Of a stretch of DNA of 64,000 nucleotides, positions 52,358-60,566 are shown piece by piece. The stretch is from NCBI GenBank assembly GCA_036677685.1, contig JAVBWA010000012.1:1-64000 (forward strand). The letters are read 5' to 3'. The stretch's first letter is position 1, and each line of letters starts with the position of its first letter. Source of the stretch: JAQUBU01 sp036677685 (lineage in GTDB: Bacteria; Bacillota; Syntrophomonadia; Syntrophomonadales; Syntrophomonadaceae). The notes beneath the pieces were generated by a model. The model saw nothing but the letters and a program-made list of their open reading frames with translations, was not told where the DNA came from and did not search any database. The position numbers and the translations under genes were made by a program.

Positions 52358-53920
52358 TTATTTTAGTAACTCTGGATACAATCCTTCTAACTGTCTCATA
52401 TATTTATCCATCTTGTTCAGAACGTAATTGGCAACGGTTGACGGTACTTCTTGTTTTGTATAGCAAAACTCAATACAGATAGTTTTATCATTCTCTTGTA
52501 TAACAATATCTGGCCTAATGTTTGTTAGAAACGGATGGGTTACTTCGGCATCAATTTTAGTATTCGGAATTACTGTACCTAACGCTTTTGCTATTGTTTT
52601 ATTGAATGGTTTATCACTGCCATCTCTCTGAAGATTAAACTTAGAAGCAACAGCGTTTATTTCAATAAAAGCATTTCTCGCTTTTTCAATTGCTTCATTC
52701 GCAACGCCACGAGTTGCTCCAAGTGTTGCTGATTCTCTTTTTATTTGTTTAACGAGCGGAGTGTTTTCCAAGAATTTTCTAGCAGTAGACCCTTGCATCC
52801 AGTTATTTGGTATTCCAGTTTTACTCCAATCGATTTTTTTATCAACATCAAAATCGTTGCCATAAGCAGCGATTGCAGATACTAAAGCATTGGTCGGCAT
52901 ATATAATATTTTCGTTTTAAAGCATCCGGATATGGCTAGCTGTAGTCTTTGGGAGTTCCAGAAAGCAGATCTTTGATTATCGTGAATATATTCATCAAGC
53001 TTGGAATGATGTGCATCCCAGCAATCTTCAATAATTTTTGATTTCCTAACAAATCCTGATACTAGTTGTTCTGATTCAGGCATACAAAAAATAAACCAGA
53101 CTTCTGTTGGTTTTGGAATACTTTCTAGAATTTCATTAATCTTTCCGGTCCTCTCAAACCATAGCTTTCTGATTTCATATATATAATCTCTTAACGTAAA
53201 CTCTTCATTATCATTAATCAATTTCGTTAGCAAATCATCAAAATCTGATTCCACAAGTTGGTAATCATTGAATGTATATCCCGGATTAAGTGCAGATATC
53301 GTGTTTTTTAGTATGCTGGGGAATTTATCTTTAGGTGGTCCCTGAAAGTAAATAACCTCCTTGTCGCGGTAAGATAGCGTTCCTGATACCGCTGAAGTAT
53401 AATTAATAATATCTTTTATATCATCTTTCTCTGTAACCGGCCAAATAATCATTATCGGAGTACTTCTTAGCATTCCGTTCAAATCGCGAAAAAAAGACTT
53501 TTTCAAAGCTGGAGTTTCATCTTCTAAGGATTCCAAGTAGTCTATCACAAAAAGAACAACTCCTGTTTTATTAGGCTTCACATCAATCTGTTTACATTTG
53601 TCCTTTATGGCTTTATATAATTGAGGTAATTTCGACATTTCTGGTTTAAGGCTACTAGCATCAATATTTATGATTTCCCTAATGGGAATATGAGCACGCC
53701 ATTTAAGCGACTGAATAAAAGTTGATTTGCCTATTCCTGGTTGTCCATGCATTAGTAGCAACTTGCCTGAACTCTTTATTGAAGTTGCTATTAAAGAGAC
53801 TTCCTGCTCAGATTGTATTATCGGAATAACAAACTCCATCATTTTATTCAAATTTTGACCCAGTTCACTCTTCATTTCCTCAAAGGAATCTGACAAGATT
53901 AAATTGTTTTTATCACTCAT
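52358..53920 (-). CDS. AAA/NTPase with nuclease-like C-terminal part, prophage cargo
   Basis: In this 520-aa protein a P-loop (LLLMHGQPGIGKSTFIQSL) lies at residues 55-73 and a Walker-B-like VLFVIDYLESLEDE near 120, followed by a long helical middle. The last 65 residues (THPFLTNIRPDIVIQENDKT then ICIEFCYTKQE) have the strand-turn-strand layout of a PD-(D/E)XK nuclease, though the usual Lys is Cys here. It is AT-rich unlike its neighbours, has its own terminator, and separates terminase from portal, so it is an inserted moron gene. I do not recognise a named family; a role in excluding other phages is inference. ATG 53920 follows AGAGGG. Confidence 0.7.
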   Translation of the reverse strand: MSDKNNLILSDSFEEMKSELGQNLNKMMEFVIPIIQSEQEVSLIATSIKSSGKLLLMHGQPGIGKSTFIQSLKWRAHIPIREIINIDASSLKPEMSKLPQLYKAIKDKCKQIDVKPNKTGVVLFVIDYLESLEDETPALKKSFFRDLNGMLRSTPIMIIWPVTEKDDIKDIINYTSAVSGTLSYRDKEVIYFQGPPKDKFPSILKNTISALNPGYTFNDYQLVESDFDDLLTKLINDNEEFTLRDYIYEIRKLWFERTGKINEILESIPKPTEVWFIFCMPESEQLVSGFVRKSKIIEDCWDAHHSKLDEYIHDNQRSAFWNSQRLQLAISGCFKTKILYMPTNALVSAIAAYGNDFDVDKKIDWSKTGIPNNWMQGSTARKFLENTPLVKQIKRESATLGATRGVANEAIEKARNAFIEINAVASKFNLQRDGSDKPFNKTIAKALGTVIPNTKIDAEVTHPFLTNIRPDIVIQENDKTICIEFCYTKQEVPSTVANYVLNKMDKYMRQLEGLYPELLK

Positions 53921-54029
53921 TTTTAATCCCTCTATCAAACAAGTTATGGTTTATTCACAAGAATATTTTACCATTATTCTTAAAGAGATTATACAAAGGC
54001 TAAAATAAAACAAAACTATTCCTATTTAA

Positions 54030-55625
54030 TTATAGAATTAATATACCTCTGGCATTATAAACGCTCTCGCTATTTTTATTTCTGATAGCCCTATCCAGCG
54101 CCATAATAAGAGCAACTGCGCCATCAATCTTCTCAGTGCTTTTTTCTTTGTCGGGTTTAATATTGCCTGCTGGATCAGTTCGGATGAAAATATTGTCCAT
54201 CATCCAACGAAGTACCGGTTGACCGCCATGAGCAATCTTTTCTTCCAGGGTTAGCTTCATCAGTTCCTTGGTCGGCGGGGACATATCCTTGAACCCCTGA
54301 CCAAAAGGTACCACCGTAAAACCAAGCCCTTCTAAGTTCTGCATCATCTGTACCGCTCCCCAGCGGTCAAAGGCGATTTCCCGAATGTTGTATTGGGTGC
54401 CAAGCTCATCAATGAAACTTTCAATGAATCCGTAATGCACCACATTACCTTCGGTGGTTTTCAGGAATCCCTGCTTCTGCCACAGGTCATAGTTCACATG
54501 ATCGCGCCGCACCCGCAGGTCGAGGTTATCTTCCGGTATCCAAAAGAAGGGAAGAATATGAAATTTATCGTCTTCGTCAGCCGGGGGAAAGACCAGTACA
54601 AAAGCTGTTATATCGGTAGTACTGGACAGGTCCAATCCGCCATAGCAGATTCGGTCTTTCAGTCTTTCCGGATTAACTTTAAAGGCACACTTATCCCACT
54701 TCTCCATGGGCATCCAACGTACCGCCTGTTTTACCCATTGATTGAGGCGCAGCTGGCGAAAGCTGTTTTCCTCGGCGGGGTTTTGCTTTGCGCTCTCACA
54801 GGCTGCCTTAACCTTGTCAATGCCTACGGTTATACCCAGCGAGGGATTGGCTTTTTTCCACACTTTAGGGTCAGTCCAGTTGTCTTCTTCCTCGGCTCCG
54901 TAGATAACCGGATAAAACGTTGCATCGTGCTTTCGCCCTGTTAAAAGGTCTTTGGCTTTTTGGTGTACCTCATAGCAGATGCTGTTGACATTATCGCCTG
55001 CGGTGGTGATTAGGAAATAGAGCGGCTGCATTCTCGCGTCGCCAGAGCCTTTGGTCATGACGTCATACAGTTTCCGGTTTGGCTGGGTATGCAATTCATC
55101 AAACACCACGCCATGGATGTTGAAACCATGCTTCGAATAGGCTTCAGCCGACAGCACCTGGTAGAAGCTGTTGGTCGGCAGGTACACGAGCCGCTTGGTG
55201 GAAGCCAAAAGCTTGACGCGCCGGTTTAAAGCCGGGCACATCCGCACCATATCGGCGGCAACCTCGAAGACGATGGAAGCCTGCTGCCGGTCAGCAGCGC
55301 AACCATAGACCTCGGCGCGTTCCTCGTTGTCACCACAGGTCAGAAGGAGAGCGATTGCTGCGGCTAGTTCAGATTTACCCATCTTTTTAGGAATTTCAAC
55401 ATAGGCATTGGTAAACTGCCGATAGCCGTTCGGTTTTAAAATACCGAACACATCACGGATGATTTGCTCCTGCCAGTCAATCAGCTCAAACGGTTTACCG
55501 GCCCAGGTGCCTTTGGTGTGGCATAAGGCTTCGATAAAGGAAACAGCGTAGTCGGCGGCAGCCTTATTATAGACTGAATCTTTAGCCATGAATGCTGTCG
55601 GCTTATATTTCTTCAGTTTACGCAT
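54030..55625 (-). CDS. phage terminase large subunit
   Basis: This 531-aa protein of the Terminase_1/YmfN type has the N-terminal ATPase with Walker A VEIPKKMGKSELAAA, Walker B GVVFDELHTQ and motif III LITTAGD. The C-terminal RNase-H-like nuclease has ICYGGLDLSSTTDITAFVLV with its catalytic Asp, REIAFDRWGA and ending KIDGAVALIMALDRA. It packages DNA into proheads. The small subunit gene is 3 kb upstream, separated by the methylase and other genes. Confidence 0.92.
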   Translation of the reverse strand: MRKLKKYKPTAFMAKDSVYNKAAADYAVSFIEALCHTKGTWAGKPFELIDWQEQIIRDVFGILKPNGYRQFTNAYVEIPKKMGKSELAAAIALLLTCGDNEERAEVYGCAADRQQASIVFEVAADMVRMCPALNRRVKLLASTKRLVYLPTNSFYQVLSAEAYSKHGFNIHGVVFDELHTQPNRKLYDVMTKGSGDARMQPLYFLITTAGDNVNSICYEVHQKAKDLLTGRKHDATFYPVIYGAEEEDNWTDPKVWKKANPSLGITVGIDKVKAACESAKQNPAEENSFRQLRLNQWVKQAVRWMPMEKWDKCAFKVNPERLKDRICYGGLDLSSTTDITAFVLVFPPADEDDKFHILPFFWIPEDNLDLRVRRDHVNYDLWQKQGFLKTTEGNVVHYGFIESFIDELGTQYNIREIAFDRWGAVQMMQNLEGLGFTVVPFGQGFKDMSPPTKELMKLTLEEKIAHGGQPVLRWMMDNIFIRTDPAGNIKPDKEKSTEKIDGAVALIMALDRAIRNKNSESVYNARGILIL

Positions 55626-55701
55626 AACTGCCGCCCCCCTTTCATAAAAGCGGACAAAAGAAAAGAGCCTTCGAAAGATCTCTTTTTTTGAAAAAATATT
55701 A

Positions 55702-55730
55702 TAGACAATGCTAAATATCTGTGATATTTT
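55702..55730 (+). promoter_or_regulatory. promoter of the plus-strand HTH gene
   Basis: TAGACA and TATTTT are separated by 17 bases. The predicted start point falls at the inverted repeat that follows. Confidence 0.45.
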
Positions 55731-55771
55731 TTATTCAGGATATTCATGAATATTTGAATATCCTGAATAAA
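55730..55771. promoter_or_regulatory. 16-bp inverted repeat, candidate operator
   Basis: TTTATTCAGGATATTC (55730-55745) and GAATATCCTGAATAAA (55756-55771) are exact complements with a 10-base spacer. The repeat overlaps the transcription start of the HTH gene and is close to the terminase gene in the other direction. It could be bound by the HTH protein itself, or form an RNA hairpin shielding the ribosome binding site that follows. Confidence 0.6.
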
Positions 55772-55785
55772 GCTTTGGAGGTCTT

Positions 55786-56118
55786 ATGGATAATCCTATC
55801 AATTTACCCGAAAAAATAGGCAATACTTCTATTGCTGATTTGTTAAACAAGCCCGGAACGAAAGCAACAGTGAATATTACTGAAAATGGGCGTAAGTTTC
55901 AAATCGAATCCAAACAACAAGGTTACTCTTTTTATGGTGAAATTGAAGAGTTTGATGATGGCACACGGAGGGAAGTAAAAACCCTATCCCCAAAAAGTAC
56001 TGTGCAATCAAAGAAACCAGCTATTTCTGAACTTAGGGCAAAGGGATATACCCAGAAGCAAGTTGCTAAAGAGTTAGGTATATCTCAACCTTCTGTTAGT
56101 AGGGCTGAAAAGGAATGA
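55786..56118 (+). CDS. small HTH protein (110 aa), likely regulator
   Basis: The C-terminal 35 residues form an HTH: ISELRAKGYTQKQVAKELGI then SQPSVSRAEK. The N-terminal 75 residues are mixed strands (KPGTKATVNITENGRKFQIE) that I do not recognise. TTGGAGGTC precedes the ATG. It is the only plus-strand gene within the prophage's structural/replication region, has its own promoter and terminator, and so may be expressed in the lysogen. Confidence 0.7.
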   Translation: MDNPINLPEKIGNTSIADLLNKPGTKATVNITENGRKFQIESKQQGYSFYGEIEEFDDGTRREVKTLSPKSTVQSKKPAISELRAKGYTQKQVAKELGISQPSVSRAEKE

Positions 56119-56130
56119 TTATTTAACGGC

Positions 56131-56159
56131 AGAGCAAGTATAGAAAATATACTTGCTCT
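56131..56159. terminator. bidirectional-looking hairpin after the HTH gene
   Basis: AGAGCAAGTATA and TATACTTGCTCT form a perfect 12-bp stem with loop GAAAA, followed by AATTAATTTTAAG. It lies 13 bases after the HTH stop and also at the end of the DUF4314 gene side. Confidence 0.75.
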
Positions 56160-56264
56160 AATTAATTTTAAGTAGTTATTAACCGTTTTTAATCTCACCC
56201 CGTGAGGACGAAAAGACTCTATTCAGCTTTTTGTTCGAAAGCGCCAGTCTGTTAAATATTGGTA

Positions 56265-56489
56265 TTAGCCGGTTTTTATAATTTCGTCGACTCCAAATAC
56301 AGCCCCCAGCCTGCTGCCTGAGTCCCAGTCCACGAATACGGTGCCGGTATCATCGACTGTTGATACGGTTCCCCGGTCGCCAGGTTTCAGCCTGGTGTAC
56401 GGGTCCTCCATACGCACCAGTTCCACCCGTGTACCCGGAGTGTAATATGACCTAAGCGCCTTCAACATTTCGGGATGAATCTGCTTCAT
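56265..56489 (-). CDS. DUF4314 phage protein (74 aa)
   Basis: The sequence YYTPGTRVELVRMEDPYTRL, KPGDRGTVSTVDDTG and VFVDWDSGSRLGAV matches DUF4314, an SH3-like small domain common in clostridial phages. It overlaps the upstream gene by four bases. The function is not known; a nucleic-acid or protein binding role would fit the fold. Confidence 0.85.
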   Translation of the reverse strand: MKQIHPEMLKALRSYYTPGTRVELVRMEDPYTRLKPGDRGTVSTVDDTGTVFVDWDSGSRLGAVFGVDEIIKTG

Positions 56490-57319
56490 GCTTGCGGCAC
56501 CTCCTCAGCGTTGCGCTGACCGTTTTTGAAAGCAGCGCTGCCGGTAAGTTTGGAGAGCAGGATCTTGCGCTCTTCTTTATATTCCGGCCCAATGAATCCC
56601 AGTCGCAGGAGGAAACAGCGGAAGGCGTACTTCTCATTATCAACTGGCCGTTCAGTTGCGGTTATCCGCTGCTGGGTCTTAGCCATTGCGCAGAGCGCCC
56701 CGATGAACTGTGCATAAGCGTTAACTTCTTCTGGCTCGATGCCGAAGCGAAACCATGGGAACCCGAGCGTCGTTTCTGTCCGCTCGATGGAAAGCGAATC
56801 GGTGCCAATGGCCTTTTTGATAAGTGCCGCCTTGCTGGCGATGAGCCGGGCAAGGTTCTCCAGCGCCGTTTCGGTGAAGCCATCCAGCGGCATTTCAATC
56901 GTCAGGATGTCGGGGATATCGTCGCCGCCGTAGGGACCGCGATTCGAGTAGTCGGGGACCTTCTGGTTTTCAAGATTCATGCGGCGTATTTCGCGTTCCG
57001 CCCAAGCCTCAGCCTCGTCAGAATTGGGCACATCGACGTCGGCGTCACCACCTTCGGATGGTTCGTCATAATGTTTGTCAGGCGTTTCAAACTGAAATCC
57101 CCGCTGGTCAAGGCCACCTATCAGCCTTTCCATTGTTATCTCGATGTTGTCGGCCGTTTTGTCAAAGCAGAGGGAACCTTCCTTGTTAACCGTGAAGTCA
57201 CCAATTACATAAGCGAATGTAGGGGCTCTTTTGTATGACGGGGGAATGTCCAGAATTTCGGCAATTGCCGTCACCATTTCTTTGCGTCGGGTTCCTATAA
57301 CTCCATACTTGAATTCCAT
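56486..57319 (-). CDS. conserved phage protein of unknown function (277 aa)
   Basis: The N-terminal part starts MEFKYGVIGTRRKEMVTAIA, a virulence-related-protein-like domain in clostridial prophages. The middle contains an acidic linker (DEPSEGGDADVDVPNSDEAE), and the C-terminal half (helical, ADFIGALCAMAKTQ-like) is unassigned. I chose ATG 57319 with AAGGTGG upstream. It lies between the ParB-methylase and DUF4314 genes, a usual order in such phages. Confidence 0.65.
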   Translation of the reverse strand: MEFKYGVIGTRRKEMVTAIAEILDIPPSYKRAPTFAYVIGDFTVNKEGSLCFDKTADNIEITMERLIGGLDQRGFQFETPDKHYDEPSEGGDADVDVPNSDEAEAWAEREIRRMNLENQKVPDYSNRGPYGGDDIPDILTIEMPLDGFTETALENLARLIASKAALIKKAIGTDSLSIERTETTLGFPWFRFGIEPEEVNAYAQFIGALCAMAKTQQRITATERPVDNEKYAFRCFLLRLGFIGPEYKEERKILLSKLTGSAAFKNGQRNAEEVPQA

Positions 57320-57385
57320 GGGATCGACCACCTTTCTGTTTTGGTAGTCATATACATCACTCTGCGCGGGTGTAATAGCAAGCCT

Positions 57386-58621
57386 TTACACCAGTTTTTG
57401 CGCATTTTCAAAGGGTATTTTTTGACCGCCGCGTATAAGGAAAACATCAGCGGCTGAGCCTTTGAACTCAACGTATCTCTTCACAATAACGTCACAAAAT
57501 TTCTCATCTATTTCCGCGGTGTAGCAAATCCTGCCAGTCTGTTCACAGGCGATAAAAGTGCTGCCCGAACCACCGAAGGGATCAAGAATAATACAGCCCA
57601 TCATGCTGGAGTTGAGTATAGGGTAGGCGACCAGGGGAACGGGCTTCATTGTCGGGTGGTCAGTGTTTTTTCTGGGCTTGTCGAATTCCCAGATGGTGGA
57701 TTGCTTGCGGTCGGAGTACCATGCATGCTTACCCGCTTTCTTCCAGCCAAACAGGATAGGCTCATGCTGCCACTGGTATGGTGAACGCCCCAGCACCAGC
57801 GACTGCTTCTTCCAGATACATGTTCCCGACAGATAGAATCCCGCGTCTAAAAACGCTTTGCGGAAATTAAATCCCTCGGTATCAGCGTGAAATACATAAA
57901 TACTGGCATCCTTCGCCATGGCTTTTTCGGTTAGCGTAAAAGCGTCCAACAGGAACTGGTAGAACTTTTCGCCTGCCATGTTGTCGTTTTTGATTTTACC
58001 TGCCATACCTTTATAGTTAACGTTATATGGAGGGTCTGTCACCACCAGGTTGGCCAGGTTGCCATCCATAAGCAGGGTATAGGTGTCCGCTTCGGTACTG
58101 TCGCCGCAGACCAACCGATGCTGACCCAACAGCCAGAGGTCACCCGGCCTAGTTATAGCGGGCTTGGCGAGTTCGCCTTCCACATCGAAGTCGTCGTCTT
58201 TCACGTCCTCGGCACCGCCCAGTAGCTTATTCAGTTCCGCGTCGTCAAAGCCGAGGAGCGACACATCAAAGTCAGCAGCCTGTAAATCGGCAATCTCCAC
58301 CGAGAGCATTTCAGCGTCCCAGCCAGCGTTTAGTGCCAGGCGGTTGTCAGCCAGAATATATGCCCGCTTCTGGGCTTCGGTCAGGTGTTCCGCGAATACG
58401 CATGGCACTTCGGTGATGCCTTCCTCATTGGCAGCCAGGATGCGCCCATGCCCGGCGATGATGTTGAAGTCTTTATCCACTATGACCGGGTTCACGAAGC
58501 CGAACTCCCGCAGTGATGCTCGAAGCTGGAGTATCTGCTCCTTGCTGTGGGTCCGCGCATTACGGGCATACGGTACCAGCCGGTCGATATTTACTTTTTC
58601 AAAACGCTCGGTTGTGTTCAT
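57386..58621 (-). CDS. ParB-domain DNA methyltransferase (N4/N6)
   Basis: Residues 1-110 of this 411-aa protein form a ParB/sulfiredoxin-like domain (VPYARNARTHSKEQILQLRA, IIAGHGRILAANEEG). The rest is an amino-methyltransferase of the beta class with VVTDPPYNVNYKG (catalytic DPPY) before LDPFGGSGSTFIACEQTG (SAM binding). A DPPY motif usually goes with adenine methylation. It probably protects phage DNA from host restriction. It starts six bases after the terminase small subunit stop. Confidence 0.9.
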   Translation of the reverse strand: MNTTERFEKVNIDRLVPYARNARTHSKEQILQLRASLREFGFVNPVIVDKDFNIIAGHGRILAANEEGITEVPCVFAEHLTEAQKRAYILADNRLALNAGWDAEMLSVEIADLQAADFDVSLLGFDDAELNKLLGGAEDVKDDDFDVEGELAKPAITRPGDLWLLGQHRLVCGDSTEADTYTLLMDGNLANLVVTDPPYNVNYKGMAGKIKNDNMAGEKFYQFLLDAFTLTEKAMAKDASIYVFHADTEGFNFRKAFLDAGFYLSGTCIWKKQSLVLGRSPYQWQHEPILFGWKKAGKHAWYSDRKQSTIWEFDKPRKNTDHPTMKPVPLVAYPILNSSMMGCIILDPFGGSGSTFIACEQTGRICYTAEIDEKFCDVIVKRYVEFKGSAADVFLIRGGQKIPFENAQKLV

Positions 58622-58627
58622 CTATTC

Positions 58628-59206
58628 CTACCGTCCTTTCCTGCCTGACAGAAGGGCTTCCATAATATCGTCCTGCGGATTGCCGACAAAAGCTGTGGTG
58701 CAATTTTGCTTGACTATGTCAAAAATCTCGTACCAGATGAGGTTCGCCTGTTTCTGAAACGATTGACTCATCTGCACGAACGGACTGGCCATCGCACCGC
58801 CCGTGGTTGGGTGCTTACCCAAAAGCCCGTAGGTGCTGATGGCTTCCTCGCACTGGATGTAGCGCGTGAACGCCTGAGCGTAGGCTTCAATCAGCCGCGG
58901 GTTGACGAACTTCTCACATCCGCGCTCCTTTAGCCATTTCCAGGTTTCTTTGAACAGATCGTCAGCCCCCAGGGGCTTGCCGTCTTTTTGTCTCGCGCTA
59001 AGGTAATCGCTCGGCGCGGGCATGTCTTCTCCATACAAATCCGCCGCATCATCAAGTTCGCCCGCTTCCAGCATCGACTCGGGATGCAGTTCTGGGGCTT
59101 CTAATATTTTTGCGGCCTTTCCGGTTGTGATTTTGTCAGCCAGAGGCTGTGGCTTGTCGCCAGCGCGGACCCGGCGGCCACCTCTATTCGTTCCGTCTTT
59201 TGCCAC
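58628..59206 (-). CDS. phage terminase small subunit, P27 type
   Basis: The basic N-terminus (MAKDGTNRGGRRVRAGDKPQ) precedes an acidic stretch, and the helical core (DDLFKETWKWLKERGCEKFV, YAQAFTRYIQCEEAISTYGL) fits the P27 family in size (192 aa). The C-terminal ENLIWYEIF-type helix is typical. It recognises the packaging site, for which the hairpin-rich 236 bases just upstream and the HNH gene are candidates. Confidence 0.8.
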   Translation of the reverse strand: MAKDGTNRGGRRVRAGDKPQPLADKITTGKAAKILEAPELHPESMLEAGELDDAADLYGEDMPAPSDYLSARQKDGKPLGADDLFKETWKWLKERGCEKFVNPRLIEAYAQAFTRYIQCEEAISTYGLLGKHPTTGGAMASPFVQMSQSFQKQANLIWYEIFDIVKQNCTTAFVGNPQDDIMEALLSGRKGR

Positions 59207-59387
59207 AAACCTTCACCTCCTTGCTGTGGCGAGGTTTAATCCCCCGTTTGAACCGTAATTTTTGTGCGCAAAGGGAGCCGCCCGTTCTCCAGAACACATG
59301 CTGTAGAGATTTGACTCCCCCCTGGGGTAGCATGCTTGGTACTGCCCGCTTAATGTGTAATAGGGAGGTCAGGGCTAGATTTTTGCC

Positions 59388-59432
59388 CTTACCTCTCTTT
59401 AAGGAGGTAAGGTCAAAATTTTTAACCTTACC
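59388..59432. promoter_or_regulatory. overlapping hairpins between HNH and small terminase genes
   Basis: CTTACCTC (59388-59395) can pair with GAGGTAAG (59404-59411). The overlapping GGTAAGGT (59406-59413) can pair instead with ACCTTACC (59425-59432). The two stems exclude each other. The region lacks a gene (59207-59442) and could be a packaging (cos-type) site or a transcription switch. Confidence 0.4.
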
Positions 59433-59442
59433 ACAGAAATCA

Positions 59443-59802
59443 TTATTTCCTTGACCAGCGACCGCCTTCGCGGGCAGTAATCTCCGAGTGGCAGGATGTA
59501 CACAAACTCATAAGGTTGCTCTCGGCGTTGCTTCCTCCTTGGGAGAGCGGCTGAATATGGTGTACTTCCTGCGCTGGCGTGACCCGTCCGAGACTTGCGC
59601 ACTTCTCACAGAGAGGATTCGCAGCAATGTGCCGGTCACGAATGCGCTTCCAGTTACGTCCGTAACGTTTTTTTACAGCCGGGTCCCGCTGGTGCTTTTC
59701 ATATTGCTTGTTGATCAGTTTTTGGTGCTCCTCGCAGAACCGCCCGTCCATCAGCTTGGGACAGCCGGGATAGCTGCAGGGCCGCTTGGGTTTCCTGGGC
59801 AA
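59443..59802 (-). CDS. HNH endonuclease
   Basis: The 119-aa protein has a zinc-binding N-terminus (CSYPGCPKLMDGRFCEEH) and an HNH core: CEKCASLGRVTPAQEVHHI then LSQGGSNAESNLMSLCTSCH. HNH proteins next to the terminase are needed with it for DNA cleavage at cos ends in HK97-like phages. It is preceded by a terminator, so it probably has its own promoter as the first late gene. Confidence 0.9.
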   Translation of the reverse strand: MPRKPKRPCSYPGCPKLMDGRFCEEHQKLINKQYEKHQRDPAVKKRYGRNWKRIRDRHIAANPLCEKCASLGRVTPAQEVHHIQPLSQGGSNAESNLMSLCTSCHSEITAREGGRWSRK

Positions 59803-59831
59803 ACCTCATCACCTCTATTCGGGCAAAGCAA

Positions 59832-59862
59832 AAGCCCTCGCAGGATAATCCCACGAAGGCTT
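59832..59862 (-). terminator. terminator of the prophage early operon
   Basis: AAGCCTTCGTGGGA pairs with TCCTGCGAGGGCTT with three G-U pairs that work only in minus-strand RNA, followed by TTGCTTTGCC. It lies 40 bases after the DUF1492 gene. Confidence 0.7.
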
Positions 59863-59902
59863 AATGATTTTAACGATTTTCTATTCTAATTATTGCATAG
59901 GT

Positions 59903-60340
59903 TCATACTCTCTTTTTATCAACTTTACTCTCCACTTTAGGTACATTCACACATTTTAAAGCTCTTTCATGTAGTCGAAAAGCATACTGCAGACTGTACC
60001 CCATATCAACCGCAATCTGCTCCCAGGTCTTGAAAGAAAGGTAGCGCAGCTCCAGAAGCGACTGGTATTCAGGATTCTCAATGGCTTTTATTGATGCAAC
60101 CACGCCTCTCTTTAGATCCACCAAATTATCAATGTCCTGGTTGATATCGTTTTCCAGATCAATGATTTTAACTATAATTCCTTCCATAGAATGAATATTC
60201 TTGTTGGGGTTATGTGGCATATCAGAAAGCGTTGCGGTTGCTTTCTTAGCTAGACCCCTGAGCGAAGCAACCTGTTCAAGTTTGCTGTTTATCCGCTGAT
60301 CAATTCGGTAAGCCTGCGAAAGATATTCTTTAGCAGTCAC
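59903..60340 (-). CDS. DUF1492 phage regulator (sigma-70 region 4-like)
   Basis: The 145-aa protein starts TAKEYLSQAYRIDQRINSKL, followed by LRGLAKKATATLSD, the DUF1492 opening. The C-terminal HTH YLSFKTWEQIAVDMGYSLQ then YAFRLHERAL resembles sigma region 4/ArpU. I chose GTG 60340, which stands behind AAGGTGG and aligns with the family. Such proteins are late-gene activators in Gram-positive phages; it is the last early gene, just before the late genes begin. Confidence 0.85.
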   Translation of the reverse strand: MTAKEYLSQAYRIDQRINSKLEQVASLRGLAKKATATLSDMPHNPNKNIHSMEGIIVKIIDLENDINQDIDNLVDLKRGVVASIKAIENPEYQSLLELRYLSFKTWEQIAVDMGYSLQYAFRLHERALKCVNVPKVESKVDKKRV

Positions 60341-60566
60341 AGTCTGCACCACCTTCCAGCCAGGGCCTTTTGCCGTGGTAATAAGTATCTGCAATGTGTT
60401 TCTGGTATTTTTGATCCAAACTTGCTAGTCTGGCATTGGCTTTTCTACGAGACTCTATCGCCTGCTCTGGGGTGTTAAAGAAAGAGCAACTTCTGCCGGG
60501 GCACTTTATAACGGTCAATACCTTACAGTGGTTATAACCGTTTAAAGCAAAACATCTATTATTCAT
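60330..60566 (-). CDS. small Cys-rich phage protein (78 aa)
   Basis: The sequence MNNRCFALNGYNHCKVLTVI with CPGRSCSFFNTPEQAIESRR carries Cys/His pairs that could bind zinc. GGGGAGGTG precedes ATG 60566. It overlaps both neighbours by a few bases, as in compact early operons. Similar small proteins are usual behind the SNF2 helicase of clostridial phages; the role is unknown. Confidence 0.65.
   Translation of the reverse strand: MNNRCFALNGYNHCKVLTVIKCPGRSCSFFNTPEQAIESRRKANARLASLDQKYQKHIADTYYHGKRPWLEGGADCDC

Noticed and set aside
56195..56235. CTCACCCCGTGAGGACGAAAAG looked at first like a hammerhead ribozyme or an rRNA fragment
   Set aside because: The conserved CUGAUGA strand is missing and GAAA does not directly follow the closing stem; similarity to 23S rRNA is in the wrong order.
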